A stretch of 40,675 nt of DNA from Clostridia bacterium. GTDB taxonomy: Bacteria > Bacillota > Clostridia > UBA1212 > UBA1255. Positions 9,017 through 17,555 of this stretch are shown here, piece by piece. The notes below the pieces were generated by a model. The model saw only the letters and a program-made list of their open reading frames with translations. It searched no databases and was not told where the DNA came from. The translations under genes and the position numbers were made by a program. The DNA is taken from assembly GCA_017560765.1 (NCBI GenBank), contig JAFZEI010000084.1:1-40675 (forward strand), written 5' to 3'. Position 1 is the stretch's first letter. Every line of letters begins with the position of its first letter.

Positions 9017-10372
9017 TTACTCCCTATTCTTTGCTTTCTCAATGTGCTCTTTGTAAAAATATGCACTTTTTTTCGGTTTTAATTCCATTGTTTTTTTATC
9101 TACCTGTGTTATGCCGAATTTATAATTCGAACCGGCAGACCATTCAAAATTGTCCATAAGACTCCACAAGTAATAGCCTCTTATGTCATAACCTTCTGAC
9201 AAAGCTTTTTCGAGACTTTTTAAAAATCCCGATACATATCTTATACGGTCATTATCTTCGACCATACCCGTTTCGTCAACAGGCTCCTCGCCTATGGCAT
9301 ACGTACCATTTTCTGTTATGTAAATAGGTATTTTTATGTTATACAAATCGTGTAACAGCTTGACAGCCTCATAAAGAGCGTCAGGATAGTATTCCGTACG
9401 GTTATTTAAGAAATTACCGCCTTGCGAAAAATCTGCCTGTGCTTTGGCATCAACGGAAACAGGAACGCGGTTATACACATTCAGGCCGAAAAAGTCCAAC
9501 GGCTGAGACGTAAGTTCAAAATCATGAGGCTTCATTTCCATTAAAGTCCCCTCTTTTGCCAAATGCTCGATAATATAGTCAGAATATCGTCCGGCAAGAA
9601 TCGGGTCACAGTAAAATTTCCAATTACGTTCATCTTCGTTAATAACCAATGCCGCATCCTCCGGAGAAGATGTAATTGCATGGCGTTTCCATATATCAAT
9701 GACAACGCCTATTTGAGAATTTTTTATATTTTCGCCGCGGAATGCTTCCACTGCCTTACCGTGAGCCACCAAAATATTATGACGTGCTTGGTTTCCCCAT
9801 GCTTCATTCGTATGTCCGGGAGCAAAACCGCCTAAAGCATATCCTACATACGTTGCTATAGGCTCATTTATTGTAGTCCACATGGGAACTATATTGCCAA
9901 ATTCCCTAAACATCTTATAAGCATATTCTCCAAACCACTCTATGGAATCTCTGTTTGCCCAGCCTCCTCTTTCTTCGAGAGCCTGTGGTAAATCCCAATG
10001 GTATAAAGTAATATTCGGCATTATTCCGGCCTTCAATAGCTTCTCAAAGCATCTTTTATAATAATCTACACCGAGGGGATTTAATTTGCCCGTACCTTGC
10101 GGTAACACACGAGACCATGAAACAGACATACGGTAAGTGTTAACACCGATATATTTAAGCATCTCCACATCACGGTCAAAACGATGATAACTGTCGCAAG
10201 CAACGGCCGGCGTTTCACCATTAAATATTTTACCGGGTTTTGTTGCAAAAACATCCCATATACTTGGTGTTCTGCCATCCTCTGCTGCCGCGCCCTCTAC
10301 CTGACCGGCACTTGTGGCAAGACCCCATAAAAAATCCTTGGGATATTTAAAATTACTATTATTTGTTGTCAT
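9017..10372 (-). CDS. GH1 beta-glucosidase (possibly 6-phospho-beta-glucosidase)
   Basis: A 451-residue glycoside hydrolase family 1 enzyme of normal length with no signal peptide, so it acts in the cytoplasm on imported beta-glucosides. The acid/base glutamate is E170 in TINEP and the nucleophile is E354 in ITENG. The N-terminal FLWGLATSAGQVEGA and YHWDLPQ (124-130) complete the family signature. The C-terminal stretch around DNFEWSAGSNYKFG contacts the sugar in subsite -1. The EW and later residues look like the non-phosphorylated beta-glucosidase group, but this is not decisive. The start follows GGTGAGGAG. It lies 19 nt downstream of the large surface protein, which suggests capture outside and cleavage inside. 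Confidence 0.92.
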   Translation of the reverse strand: MTTNNSNFKYPKDFLWGLATSAGQVEGAAAEDGRTPSIWDVFATKPGKIFNGETPAVACDSYHRFDRDVEMLKYIGVNTYRMSVSWSRVLPQGTGKLNPLGVDYYKRCFEKLLKAGIMPNITLYHWDLPQALEERGGWANRDSIEWFGEYAYKMFREFGNIVPMWTTINEPIATYVGYALGGFAPGHTNEAWGNQARHNILVAHGKAVEAFRGENIKNSQIGVVIDIWKRHAITSSPEDAALVINEDERNWKFYCDPILAGRYSDYIIEHLAKEGTLMEMKPHDFELTSQPLDFFGLNVYNRVPVSVDAKAQADFSQGGNFLNNRTEYYPDALYEAVKLLHDLYNIKIPIYITENGTYAIGEEPVDETGMVEDNDRIRYVSGFLKSLEKALSEGYDIRGYYLWSLMDNFEWSAGSNYKFGITQVDKKTMELKPKKSAYFYKEHIEKAKNRE

Positions 10373-10391
10373 ATTTTCTCCTCACCTTCTA

Positions 10392-13300
10392 TCAAAGCGA
10401 TGATAAACAAGTATAGTAGAAGCTTTGATTTCTGTTTCTGTATGCACCTACTTGTGAACCGGTGTCAGTCAGAAGCGCAGAATAAATACTTTCGTGTGTA
10501 AAACCATTTGTCTTTGCGAGCACACGTTCAACTTCCTCTATACCACCCATAAATCTCATATTAATACAAAGAGCATTTGCGATAATTCCTTTTACTCCCA
10601 TGTCGTAAGCTTCTTTTGAGTACTCTTTAATCAACTGCGCCAGCTCATCCGATGCCATTGCACTGTATTCTTCTGAAACACTGCAAAGGATTTCACTTAT
10701 TTTATTGATTTGTTCGTTTGTTAAAGAGCTTTCTGCTAAAGAAGAAGGTCTCTCATAATCTGCCGTATTTGTCTTTTTAATTATAAAAGTAATGCTTAGA
10801 ATATCTTCTGCAAAAACTTCAAGTTGAACAGAGCTCTCTGTTTTTGCTAATACGCAGTCATCCGTACCTGCTGCTCTCAATATATAATTACCATCTGCCA
10901 AATAAACAAACCATGTTTGTTCGCTTTCACCTTCTGAAAGAAGAACAATTCCGGCACCTAAAGTAGGACTACCACTTACGCCAAGAATATATCTTGTCTT
11001 TACATTGGTAATTTTATAACTGCCGTCAACTTGACGTTCAAAGTAATATAATTGTTCATTATCTGCGCTATTTGCTTCTTTAGATGTTACTTTTAGTCCG
11101 GAAAGTCCCAGACCGTTAACTGCATCGGGAGTTACAATATGTGCAATAAAATCTGTACCTATATCAACATATCCATCAGGCATATCAGGAAGGTCAGCTA
11201 TCGGATCTCCGTCGACGGTAACCTCACACGTTGCTGTTAATCCGCTGTATGTTACGGCTGTGATTATTACTTTGCCTCTTGCAACCGGTACGGCCAAACC
11301 ATTTTCATCAATCGTAAGAATACTCGTATCGCTTGACGACCAAGTTACTTTCTCAATTATTGAATTGAAAGGCTCAAAAATCACCTCAAATGTTTCTTCT
11401 GAACCAAAATTAACTGTATAAGTATCTCCCTGGACAATGCTTATTGATGTAGCGTCTACAAGCCTTACAAGCTTTATACTGTAAGTTCCCGTATCTTCAA
11501 ACGAAACAGGTCTTGTTTTGAAATAATACGTTTCTCCTGCTGTCATATAGCACCGAGCATAAAAGTTATTATCTGTATCGCTGTTATCATCACTCACAAG
11601 AAGATTCATGTCTGAATCATAAATACTTCCGCATGTATCGATACTATTGTTATATGAATAGATTGCGTAATACCCATCTGCATCCGGTACAAAAGAGAAA
11701 AAGCCTACGCCTCTGTCAACTGCCGTATCAAATGAAACCTCCTCATCGCATATAATGGAGGGTATTTCTTTAATTGTAATTTCACAAGAACTTGTTAATC
11801 CTTTTTCGGATGTTACAGTAATTGTTACTGTGCCTGATTTCAGAAGTGAAACATAACCCATTTCATCAACAGTTGCAACACTCTCATCACTTGATTTCCA
11901 AGTCACTTCTTCTATAATACAATCATCCGGGAGGAAGTTTGCATATAAAGCAATTTTTTCTCCTACATATCCAAATAAAACCTCTTCACATAATATTTCC
12001 ACAGCAGTAGCAGGTATTTCTTCGATTACCGTTACTTCACACGTATCTGTCAGACCATTCTCTGAAGTAATTGTTATTACAGCTGTACCTTTAGAGACAA
12101 AAGAAATTATGCCGTTTTCATTGACTGTAACTATGTTCTCATCGCTTGAGGACCATGTTACAGACTCTGTCTGACACTCCTCCGGAGAGAAGAAGTACCA
12201 CAACATTAAATATGTATTTATATCACCGGAAATGGCGTCACCATTTCCGATAGTTACGGAAGTTGCAGCAGGTCTTTTGTTAACAGTCACCAAACACGTT
12301 GCAGTAAGTCCGTTTTCTGATTTTACCGTAATAACAGCCTGGCCTTCTGAAATAAGATGAACTCGACCATAATCCGAAACAACAGCAACCGACTCATTAC
12401 TCGATGACCACACTACCTCTTCTTTAACTGAATTTTCAGGAAGAAAACTTACAGATAAATAACGATATTCATCAGCATAACCGGAAATAGAATTGTCGGG
12501 TATAATAGAAACAGAAGTTGCTGTTTGTATCTTTTTAATTTGAACAGAATATGTTCCTGTTGTCTCGCTAAAATAAGGAGTGGATTTAAGATAATATGTC
12601 TCACCGGCTGTCATTTTATAATTCACATAAAAACAATCCGTATTTTCATCCATATCATCATTACAAGCAAGCTCGTTCATATTACCATCGTAAATATATC
12701 CATACGTATCAATATCCGCATTATACGAATAAAAAGCATACAGACCTGTTACTGTCGGTTTAAATTCAAAAATCGCAGCGCCTGATTCTACAGTAGCTTT
12801 TACAATCTTTTCTTCTCCAATGTTTATTACAGGATATCCGGCAACCTCTACAGTACATTTAGCCGTAAGTCCTTTTTGTGATGTTACTGTAATGACAGCT
12901 GTGCCTTTTTTAAGAAACTCAACTGCACCGCTTGCCGAAACTGATACAACCGAGCTGTCACTTGAACTCCAAGACAGGCTTTCCGCTGCGTAATTTTCCG
13001 GAGAAAAAGACACGGTAAATTGCTGCTTATTTCCAATGTAACCAATAATCTTACTTCCCTGATCTATAACAATCGAATTTGCAGCCACTGTCTTTGCTAT
13101 CTTTACATTAAAACTACCCAAAACATCTTTATTAAAACGGCATTGCAATATATACGTTGTACCGCCTGTCATATCACACTCTAATCTAAAATTGTTATCA
13201 GAACCGCTGTTGTCATCACTTGCCAACAAATCCCTTGCAGAAGAATAAATTGCCGCAAATGTATCTTTATCGGAGAAAGAACTGAAAACATACCTGCCGC

Positions 13301-14039
13301 TTGACTCCGGCGTAAAATAAAAATATGCGTTCTTTTGATATTTTGTTGTTAAGGCCTCTGTCAGACTGTTTGCCTTTATTATTGAATAATCTGCAATTTC
13401 GATTTTACAAGTATCTTTTAAGCCATTTTCTGAAACAACAGTAATATTTGCTGTTCCCGGTGCAAGTAAAGAAACTTTACCGTTATTATCTACTGTTGCC
13501 AAAGCATTATTATCAGAGCTCCACGTAACACTCTCATAAATACAATCTTGAGGCGATAAGCTTGCCGTCAATTGAACACTGTCTTTTACATATGCTTTTA
13601 TATTATCGCCTTGGTCTATTGTCAAAGACTTGGCAACGATTGTTTTTTCTAATTTAACACAAATATCGCCTATACTTGTTGTCTCATGGAATGAAACACC
13701 GAAAATATATGTTGTACCGGCTTTCATGTCGTATTGAAGGCGGAAATTAAATTCTTCCCCACCATCATCGTCCTGCAAAAGCTCATTCATATTTGCATCG
13801 TAAATATAACCCTTCGTATCATCTACAGAGGATGAATAAAAAACATATCCGGCACTTTCTGTAGGTGTAAAGCTAATGTATACTATTTCTCCTCCCTCGC
13901 TTATAGTAACTGTTTTTGTCTCTCCTGACTGAATAGTTGTAACATCCGCTGCCGCCACATTGAGTACAACTGCGCTAAAACAATATGTGAGCAACATAAC
14001 AACTGCAAGGAACAAAGAAAAAGATCTTTTTTTCCACAT
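10392..14039 (-). CDS. Large secreted Big_2-repeat surface protein with beta-trefoil-like domain
   Basis: A 1215-residue exported protein. A signal peptide (about 1-31) is followed by alternating modules. There are four similar strand-rich modules of about 100 residues with a TAGETYY-type ending, resembling bacterial pre-peptidase C-terminal domains (about 32-133, 217-318, 403-506, 762-866). There are six Big_2 Ig-like domains with the hallmark VTWSS and GxxxITVTSENGL (about 134-216, 319-402, 507-592, 593-676, 677-761, 867-950). Next come a ricin-like beta-trefoil region (about 955-1090) and a helical C-terminal domain I cannot name. No LPXTG or membrane anchor is present. It heads the operon with the GH1 gene. 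Carbohydrate binding or adhesion is inferred, not shown. Confidence 0.83.
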   Translation of the reverse strand: MWKKRSFSLFLAVVMLLTYCFSAVVLNVAAADVTTIQSGETKTVTISEGGEIVYISFTPTESAGYVFYSSSVDDTKGYIYDANMNELLQDDDGGEEFNFRLQYDMKAGTTYIFGVSFHETTSIGDICVKLEKTIVAKSLTIDQGDNIKAYVKDSVQLTASLSPQDCIYESVTWSSDNNALATVDNNGKVSLLAPGTANITVVSENGLKDTCKIEIADYSIIKANSLTEALTTKYQKNAYFYFTPESSGRYVFSSFSDKDTFAAIYSSARDLLASDDNSGSDNNFRLECDMTGGTTYILQCRFNKDVLGSFNVKIAKTVAANSIVIDQGSKIIGYIGNKQQFTVSFSPENYAAESLSWSSSDSSVVSVSASGAVEFLKKGTAVITVTSQKGLTAKCTVEVAGYPVINIGEEKIVKATVESGAAIFEFKPTVTGLYAFYSYNADIDTYGYIYDGNMNELACNDDMDENTDCFYVNYKMTAGETYYLKSTPYFSETTGTYSVQIKKIQTATSVSIIPDNSISGYADEYRYLSVSFLPENSVKEEVVWSSSNESVAVVSDYGRVHLISEGQAVITVKSENGLTATCLVTVNKRPAATSVTIGNGDAISGDINTYLMLWYFFSPEECQTESVTWSSSDENIVTVNENGIISFVSKGTAVITITSENGLTDTCEVTVIEEIPATAVEILCEEVLFGYVGEKIALYANFLPDDCIIEEVTWKSSDESVATVDEMGYVSLLKSGTVTITVTSEKGLTSSCEITIKEIPSIICDEEVSFDTAVDRGVGFFSFVPDADGYYAIYSYNNSIDTCGSIYDSDMNLLVSDDNSDTDNNFYARCYMTAGETYYFKTRPVSFEDTGTYSIKLVRLVDATSISIVQGDTYTVNFGSEETFEVIFEPFNSIIEKVTWSSSDTSILTIDENGLAVPVARGKVIITAVTYSGLTATCEVTVDGDPIADLPDMPDGYVDIGTDFIAHIVTPDAVNGLGLSGLKVTSKEANSADNEQLYYFERQVDGSYKITNVKTRYILGVSGSPTLGAGIVLLSEGESEQTWFVYLADGNYILRAAGTDDCVLAKTESSVQLEVFAEDILSITFIIKKTNTADYERPSSLAESSLTNEQINKISEILCSVSEEYSAMASDELAQLIKEYSKEAYDMGVKGIIANALCINMRFMGGIEEVERVLAKTNGFTHESIYSALLTDTGSQVGAYRNRNQSFYYTCLSSL

Positions 14040-14128
14040 TGTTAAAACACCCTTTCATTAGTATAAGATTACACAAATTATCCCATACCAACAAAAGGAT
14101 GTCAACATTTTATATTCTGTTTCAGATG
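14040..14128. other. Intergenic region holding the surface-protein promoter
   Basis: Short gap between the SGNH gene end and the surface-protein start. It carries an AAAGGGTG ribosome binding site near 14050 and the promoter listed separately. Confidence 0.4.
14077..14105 (-). promoter_or_regulatory. Promoter of the surface protein/GH1/MBL operon
   Basis: Minus-strand consensus TTGACA (14105-14100), a 17-bp spacer and GATAAT (14082-14077), giving a leader of about 30 nt before the ATG at 14039. Confidence 0.65.
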
Positions 14129-14812
14129 CTATTTATTTTGAAAAATTTTCTTTACGGCATCAGCCACGGCCGATGCCAATCTTACATGAGAATCAGCATC
14201 AATATGAACACCATCAGCAGGCCCGGGTTTTGCATAATCGGCACCATTCAGAAAAAAGCAATGCTTTTCGTCTGCCACTTTTTTGTAAACTTGAGGAAAT
14301 TTTAAGCTCAAATCACGTCCGATGTCCCCACGAAATTTCGCGTATACGTGCACCCTGCCATCCGGATGTGACGGTTTTATTTCCGGTGGAGCAATTAATA
14401 AAATCTTCGGCGGAACATTTCCTCTGCCACACTGAGGCGAGTCCTGTATTATATCCACAAGTTTCGAAATACCTATAGGCATTTCCTCTTCTGTTATATC
14501 TTTCTTTATTTGCAAATCATTTGTCCCCAACATGATAACCACAATATCAAGAGGTCTGTGCGTTATGAGGCAAGGTAACAAATAGTATTCGCCGCTTTTA
14601 TATTGTAACTCGTCTTTATAATAAATTGTCGTTCTGCCGCAAAGGCCTTCTGAAATTACATTATAATCGTCACCCAACCGAGACTGAAGCACCGACGGCC
14701 ATCTGTGCTGTGCATCAAAACGTTCCGACGGAATAGGCAAATCTTTCCATCTGCCTATACACCCCCATGTGTTTGAATCGCCATAGCATAGCACTTGTAT
14801 TTTATCATTCAT
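14129..14812 (-). CDS. SGNH/GDSL-family hydrolase (arylesterase-like)
   Basis: A 227-residue protein with the SGNH hydrolase blocks: nucleophile serine in LCYGDSNTWG near the N terminus, LGTNDLQ (block III Asn), and Asp/His in DGVHIDADSH near the C terminus. The family cleaves ester bonds, often acetyl groups on sugars or lipids; the substrate is unknown. No signal peptide is seen, so it is cytoplasmic. I chose the ATG at 14812 because GGGG precedes it by six bases. A TTG frame start at 14839 inside the thioredoxin end has no ribosome binding site. It directly follows the thioredoxin gene. Confidence 0.85.
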   Translation of the reverse strand: MNDKIQVLCYGDSNTWGCIGRWKDLPIPSERFDAQHRWPSVLQSRLGDDYNVISEGLCGRTTIYYKDELQYKSGEYYLLPCLITHRPLDIVVIMLGTNDLQIKKDITEEEMPIGISKLVDIIQDSPQCGRGNVPPKILLIAPPEIKPSHPDGRVHVYAKFRGDIGRDLSLKFPQVYKKVADEKHCFFLNGADYAKPGPADGVHIDADSHVRLASAVADAVKKIFQNK

Positions 14813-14831
14813 ATTATTCCCCGTAAAAATT

Positions 14832-15140
14832 TCATTCAAGCATACTCAAAAGCTCTGTTTTCGATCTTGCTCCCAATGCTTTTTTTATAACCTTGCCGCC
14901 TTCTAAAACAAATATAGACGGTATACTCATAACTCCAAAAGAAGACGCCAATTCCGGCTGCTCATCCACGTTTACCTTGCCTATTTTATACTCCGGATGT
15001 TCTTTTGCAATCTCGTCAACAACAGGCGCTACCATACGGCAAGGACCGCACCAATCTGCGTAGAAGTCCAAAAGAACTTTTTTATCACTGTTTAAAACTT
15101 CTTTTTCATAATTGTTTTTGTTGATACTTATTACTGACAT
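14832..15140 (-). CDS. trxA: Thioredoxin
   Basis: A 102-residue thioredoxin of normal length with the active site WCGPC (30-34) and the cis-proline loop SIPSIFV (P74). It reduces disulfides in the cytoplasm, with electrons supplied by a thioredoxin reductase that is not in this window. The ATG at 15140 follows a perfect AGGAGG. Its place directly after the desulfoferrodoxin gene fits a redox-stress block. The gene name is by family; the genome may have further copies. Confidence 0.93.
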   Translation of the reverse strand: MSVISINKNNYEKEVLNSDKKVLLDFYADWCGPCRMVAPVVDEIAKEHPEYKIGKVNVDEQPELASSFGVMSIPSIFVLEGGKVIKKALGARSKTELLSMLE

Positions 15141-15164
15141 TATAAAACCTCCTTTTATGAGTTT

Positions 15165-15170
15165 ATTATA
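15165..15170 (-). promoter_or_regulatory. Possible -10 box for thioredoxin
   Basis: A perfect TATAAT on the minus strand upstream of the AGGAGG site. The matching -35 region (GGTAAA) is poor, so the promoter may be weak or activator dependent, or the match may be chance. Confidence 0.35.
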
Positions 15171-15178
15171 TACCGTTT

Positions 15179-15805
15179 TTATTTTATTTTACCATTCATT
15201 ATATCAGAAATTATGGTTATTACTTTACTGTAGCAACCGCCGCAACCTGTAGAACAATGAGTAGTATTTTTTACACTGTCAAAAACAGAAAGTAAACTAT
15301 CAAGATTTTCTTCTTTATGTGCTGCATCAAGAATATCAAAATAACTTACTTTGTTACATTTACAAACAATATAATTCTCGTTTGTATCTGTATCAACCGG
15401 TTTAAGGTCACATACAGGCTCTGCCTTATTCTCAGCAACCCATAATCCATGTAAATTGCAATAAGCATATACTGCCTCAACTTCATCCTTATCGCATATA
15501 GAGAAGCATGCTGCAGGCTTATCTCCCGGTTCAAGACATTTTCTTTGATTGCCGAATTTTGTTTGAATGGAAATCCACTCAATATAATGTTCTGCTGCCA
15601 TAGGATGTTCTACATCTCCTACAACTACATAAACCTTACTGCCCTCAACAGTAAATACGGGCAAATGTTTCTCTACGGAAGCCTCCACGCTGCCCGGAAT
15701 TATCTCTGTCATTTTTTGACCGCAACACATTACAGGAATACCCGCATCCTTTACTACGGCATATATATTACCGCACTTTTCACATCTAAAAAATCTTTGT
15801 TTCAC
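15179..15805 (-). CDS. dfx: Desulfoferrodoxin (superoxide reductase) with C-terminal BFD-like [2Fe-2S] domain
   Basis: A 208-residue fusion. Residues 1-36 form a desulforedoxin-type iron centre (C8, C11, C27, C28). Residues 40-125 are the superoxide reductase domain with iron ligands H47 (EKHLP), H67 and H73 (VEHPMAAEHYIEW), C116 and H119 (YCNLHG); the conserved Glu-Lys pair precedes H47. It reduces superoxide to peroxide without making oxygen, as suits an anaerobe. The tail (about 145-208) has C148-x-C150 and C188-x2-C191, like bacterioferritin-associated ferredoxin domains, with an extra C184. The tail may deliver electrons to the catalytic iron. The start is a GTG with GGAG eight bases upstream. 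Confidence 0.9.
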   Translation of the reverse strand: MKQRFFRCEKCGNIYAVVKDAGIPVMCCGQKMTEIIPGSVEASVEKHLPVFTVEGSKVYVVVGDVEHPMAAEHYIEWISIQTKFGNQRKCLEPGDKPAACFSICDKDEVEAVYAYCNLHGLWVAENKAEPVCDLKPVDTDTNENYIVCKCNKVSYFDILDAAHKEENLDSLLSVFDSVKNTTHCSTGCGGCYSKVITIISDIMNGKIK

Positions 15806-15831
15806 AATAAGTATCTCCTTTCATTTTTTAC

Positions 15832-15837
15832 ATTATA
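15832..15837 (-). promoter_or_regulatory. Possible -10 box for the desulfoferrodoxin gene
   Basis: A perfect TATAAT on the minus strand, 27 bp upstream of the GTG start. The -35 region is not recognisable, and no copy of the Crp/Fnr-type palindrome found further upstream is present here. Confidence 0.35.
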
Positions 15838-15844
15838 TCATAAT

Positions 15845-16786
15845 TTACACTCCATATAAAATATGTAAATTGCGTATTTCTTCATTTTTGATTTTATTAT
15901 TGGCAGAATATGCATGTCCTTCCATTTCTTCTCCGCAATAATCCGTTATTTTTTGCTTTTTCAATTCTGCAACTATATCTTTACACAGCTCTTCAATAAT
16001 TTTAATCTTCACTTTTACTTCCATTTCATCATTAGGCGAAGAAATAATATGTTCAACAGATGACTCTGATTCAGAAAGCACAGTCAAATTGCGCATAGCT
16101 TTAAAAACCCATTTATAATACGTCATATAAGTCTTATTTAACAAGAAAATAACATTGACGGCACTTTTGGCAAATTCAAATACGGCCATTTGAGCTGCGG
16201 CCGTTTCTTTTCTCGCAATGCATCTTTCATAATTATATAAACCTGATTGACCCATCATCAAAAGATTACCTGCAAGTTTCTTCAATCTGACATCCTCAGG
16301 CAGATAAGCAAAGCGCCCGCGTATTTCCGTAAAAAAACCTAAACCATCATAGAAAAGCTTACCGTTAACCAACTCTGCCAAAGATTGCTCCGGCACAAAA
16401 AACCATTCTTTCAAAGACAAACAGCCGGCAGCATCGCCCGTCTTTTCCTTCAGAAAATCACCGATTCTGATAACTCCGTGACGATTCCCACCAACAGGAC
16501 TCAACTTGCTCCGTTTAAAACCCATAAATTCTTTCGGAAGTTTTGAATACGCTCTTTCAAGAGCAAAAGCAGACTTGCTGTCTATAATTTCCTCTCCCGG
16601 AAGAAAAATACAGAAACCCGGTTCAAAATCATGGTCAACAGACAGGCAATCATCAAAGCCGAAACATTCAGAGCCACTACCCACAAGACCCACAGCAATA
16701 TATTTTTGCAGTTCTGAAAAATTTTCACGAAGCATATTCTCTCCGTGCTCAATATAAAATTTTTCTGAAAGTTCAAGCCCCTTCAT
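15845..16786 (-). CDS. DUF4037 domain protein (nucleotidyltransferase-like fold)
   Basis: A 313-residue protein matching the DUF4037 pattern: an N-terminal nucleotidyltransferase-like segment VGLVGSGSECFGFDD...DHDFEPGF, followed by a helical region. GSGSE and DHDF sit where nucleotidyltransferases keep GS and the catalytic acids, but activity is unproven. I prefer the ATG at 16786 (MKGLELSEKF) over a TTG at 16807, which lacks a ribosome binding site. It overlaps the TPR gene upstream by 14 nt, so the two are probably co-translated and may act together. Known family members are mostly uncharacterised. Confidence 0.78.
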   Translation of the reverse strand: MKGLELSEKFYIEHGENMLRENFSELQKYIAVGLVGSGSECFGFDDCLSVDHDFEPGFCIFLPGEEIIDSKSAFALERAYSKLPKEFMGFKRSKLSPVGGNRHGVIRIGDFLKEKTGDAAGCLSLKEWFFVPEQSLAELVNGKLFYDGLGFFTEIRGRFAYLPEDVRLKKLAGNLLMMGQSGLYNYERCIARKETAAAQMAVFEFAKSAVNVIFLLNKTYMTYYKWVFKAMRNLTVLSESESSVEHIISSPNDEMEVKVKIKIIEELCKDIVAELKKQKITDYCGEEMEGHAYSANNKIKNEEIRNLHILYGV

Positions 16787-17528
16787 AAATTCTTTTTGCC
16801 CTTTCAATTAATTGTTTTTCATAATTGAAATATCCGTAATATCCAAAAACAGAAGCGCATTTTTCACACACAAAAGCATAATACCCATCTCTTTTGTCAA
16901 AGTTCTCCAATATCTGCTCTGCTTTTTTTAAATAACGAGATATTGTTTCTTCTGCATCCAAAAGTCCGATTTCCGCCTCTTTTGCACTGGCCATGTTTAA
17001 GTATGTAATAGCAACCTCAAGCATTCCGTATTCTATAGAAGACATAACGGAAACAGCTTTGTCATAAAGCTCGCTTGCCTCTTTGTAACGCTCCAAATCA
17101 ACCAAAGCCAAAGCCATGTTGTTATAAAGCCCGCCCAATCTTGAATCAAAAGGTTCTAACTCGCTCTCGTATATCTCCTTAGCTTTTTCAAATAAAGGCA
17201 AGGCTTTTTGCGGCATGTTAAAAGCCTTATATACTGTTGCGCAGTTCAAAAATGTAGTTGCTGCTCCAACTTGCTTTTGAATCTGCATTTCTTCTGTTTT
17301 TTCGAGAGCTGCTGTCACACATTGCAAAGCTTCCTGTTCCTTGCCAAGCTTTCTATAAAGTCCCATAAGCTCGTTTCTCACAAGCAACTCTATATTTCCC
17401 AAACCGGAAAGCTGTGCCTCGGACAGCCAATAAAGCAAGTGTTTCAATGCAGAATCATAATCATTTTTGTTAAGATATTCGTCTAGTTTATTTAATATGC
17501 GTTCTGTAGAAATACAGCCGTTTGCCAT
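16773..17528 (-). CDS. Tetratricopeptide-repeat protein
   Basis: A 251-residue, all-helical soluble protein with several TPR-like helix pairs. Examples are ATTFLNCATVYKAFNMPQKA (about 105-124), LGGLYNNMALALVDLERYKEA (near 145-165) and a following VAITYLNMASAKEAE. Such repeats usually bind partner proteins. Its end overlaps the start of the DUF4037 gene, the likely partner. The ATG at 17528 follows AGAGGTGA. It starts 27 nt after the flavodiiron gene stop and so may ride on the stress-responsive transcript. Confidence 0.8.
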   Translation of the reverse strand: MANGCISTERILNKLDEYLNKNDYDSALKHLLYWLSEAQLSGLGNIELLVRNELMGLYRKLGKEQEALQCVTAALEKTEEMQIQKQVGAATTFLNCATVYKAFNMPQKALPLFEKAKEIYESELEPFDSRLGGLYNNMALALVDLERYKEASELYDKAVSVMSSIEYGMLEVAITYLNMASAKEAEIGLLDAEETISRYLKKAEQILENFDKRDGYYAFVCEKCASVFGYYGYFNYEKQLIERAKRIYEGA

Positions 17529-17555
17529 CCTCGGTCACCTCTTTTACCTTTAAAA

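Noticed and set aside
15806-15870. Crp/Fnr palindrome upstream of the superoxide reductase gene
   Set aside because: Looked for TGTTGA/TCAACA arms and found none, so this gene is not included in the proposed regulon.
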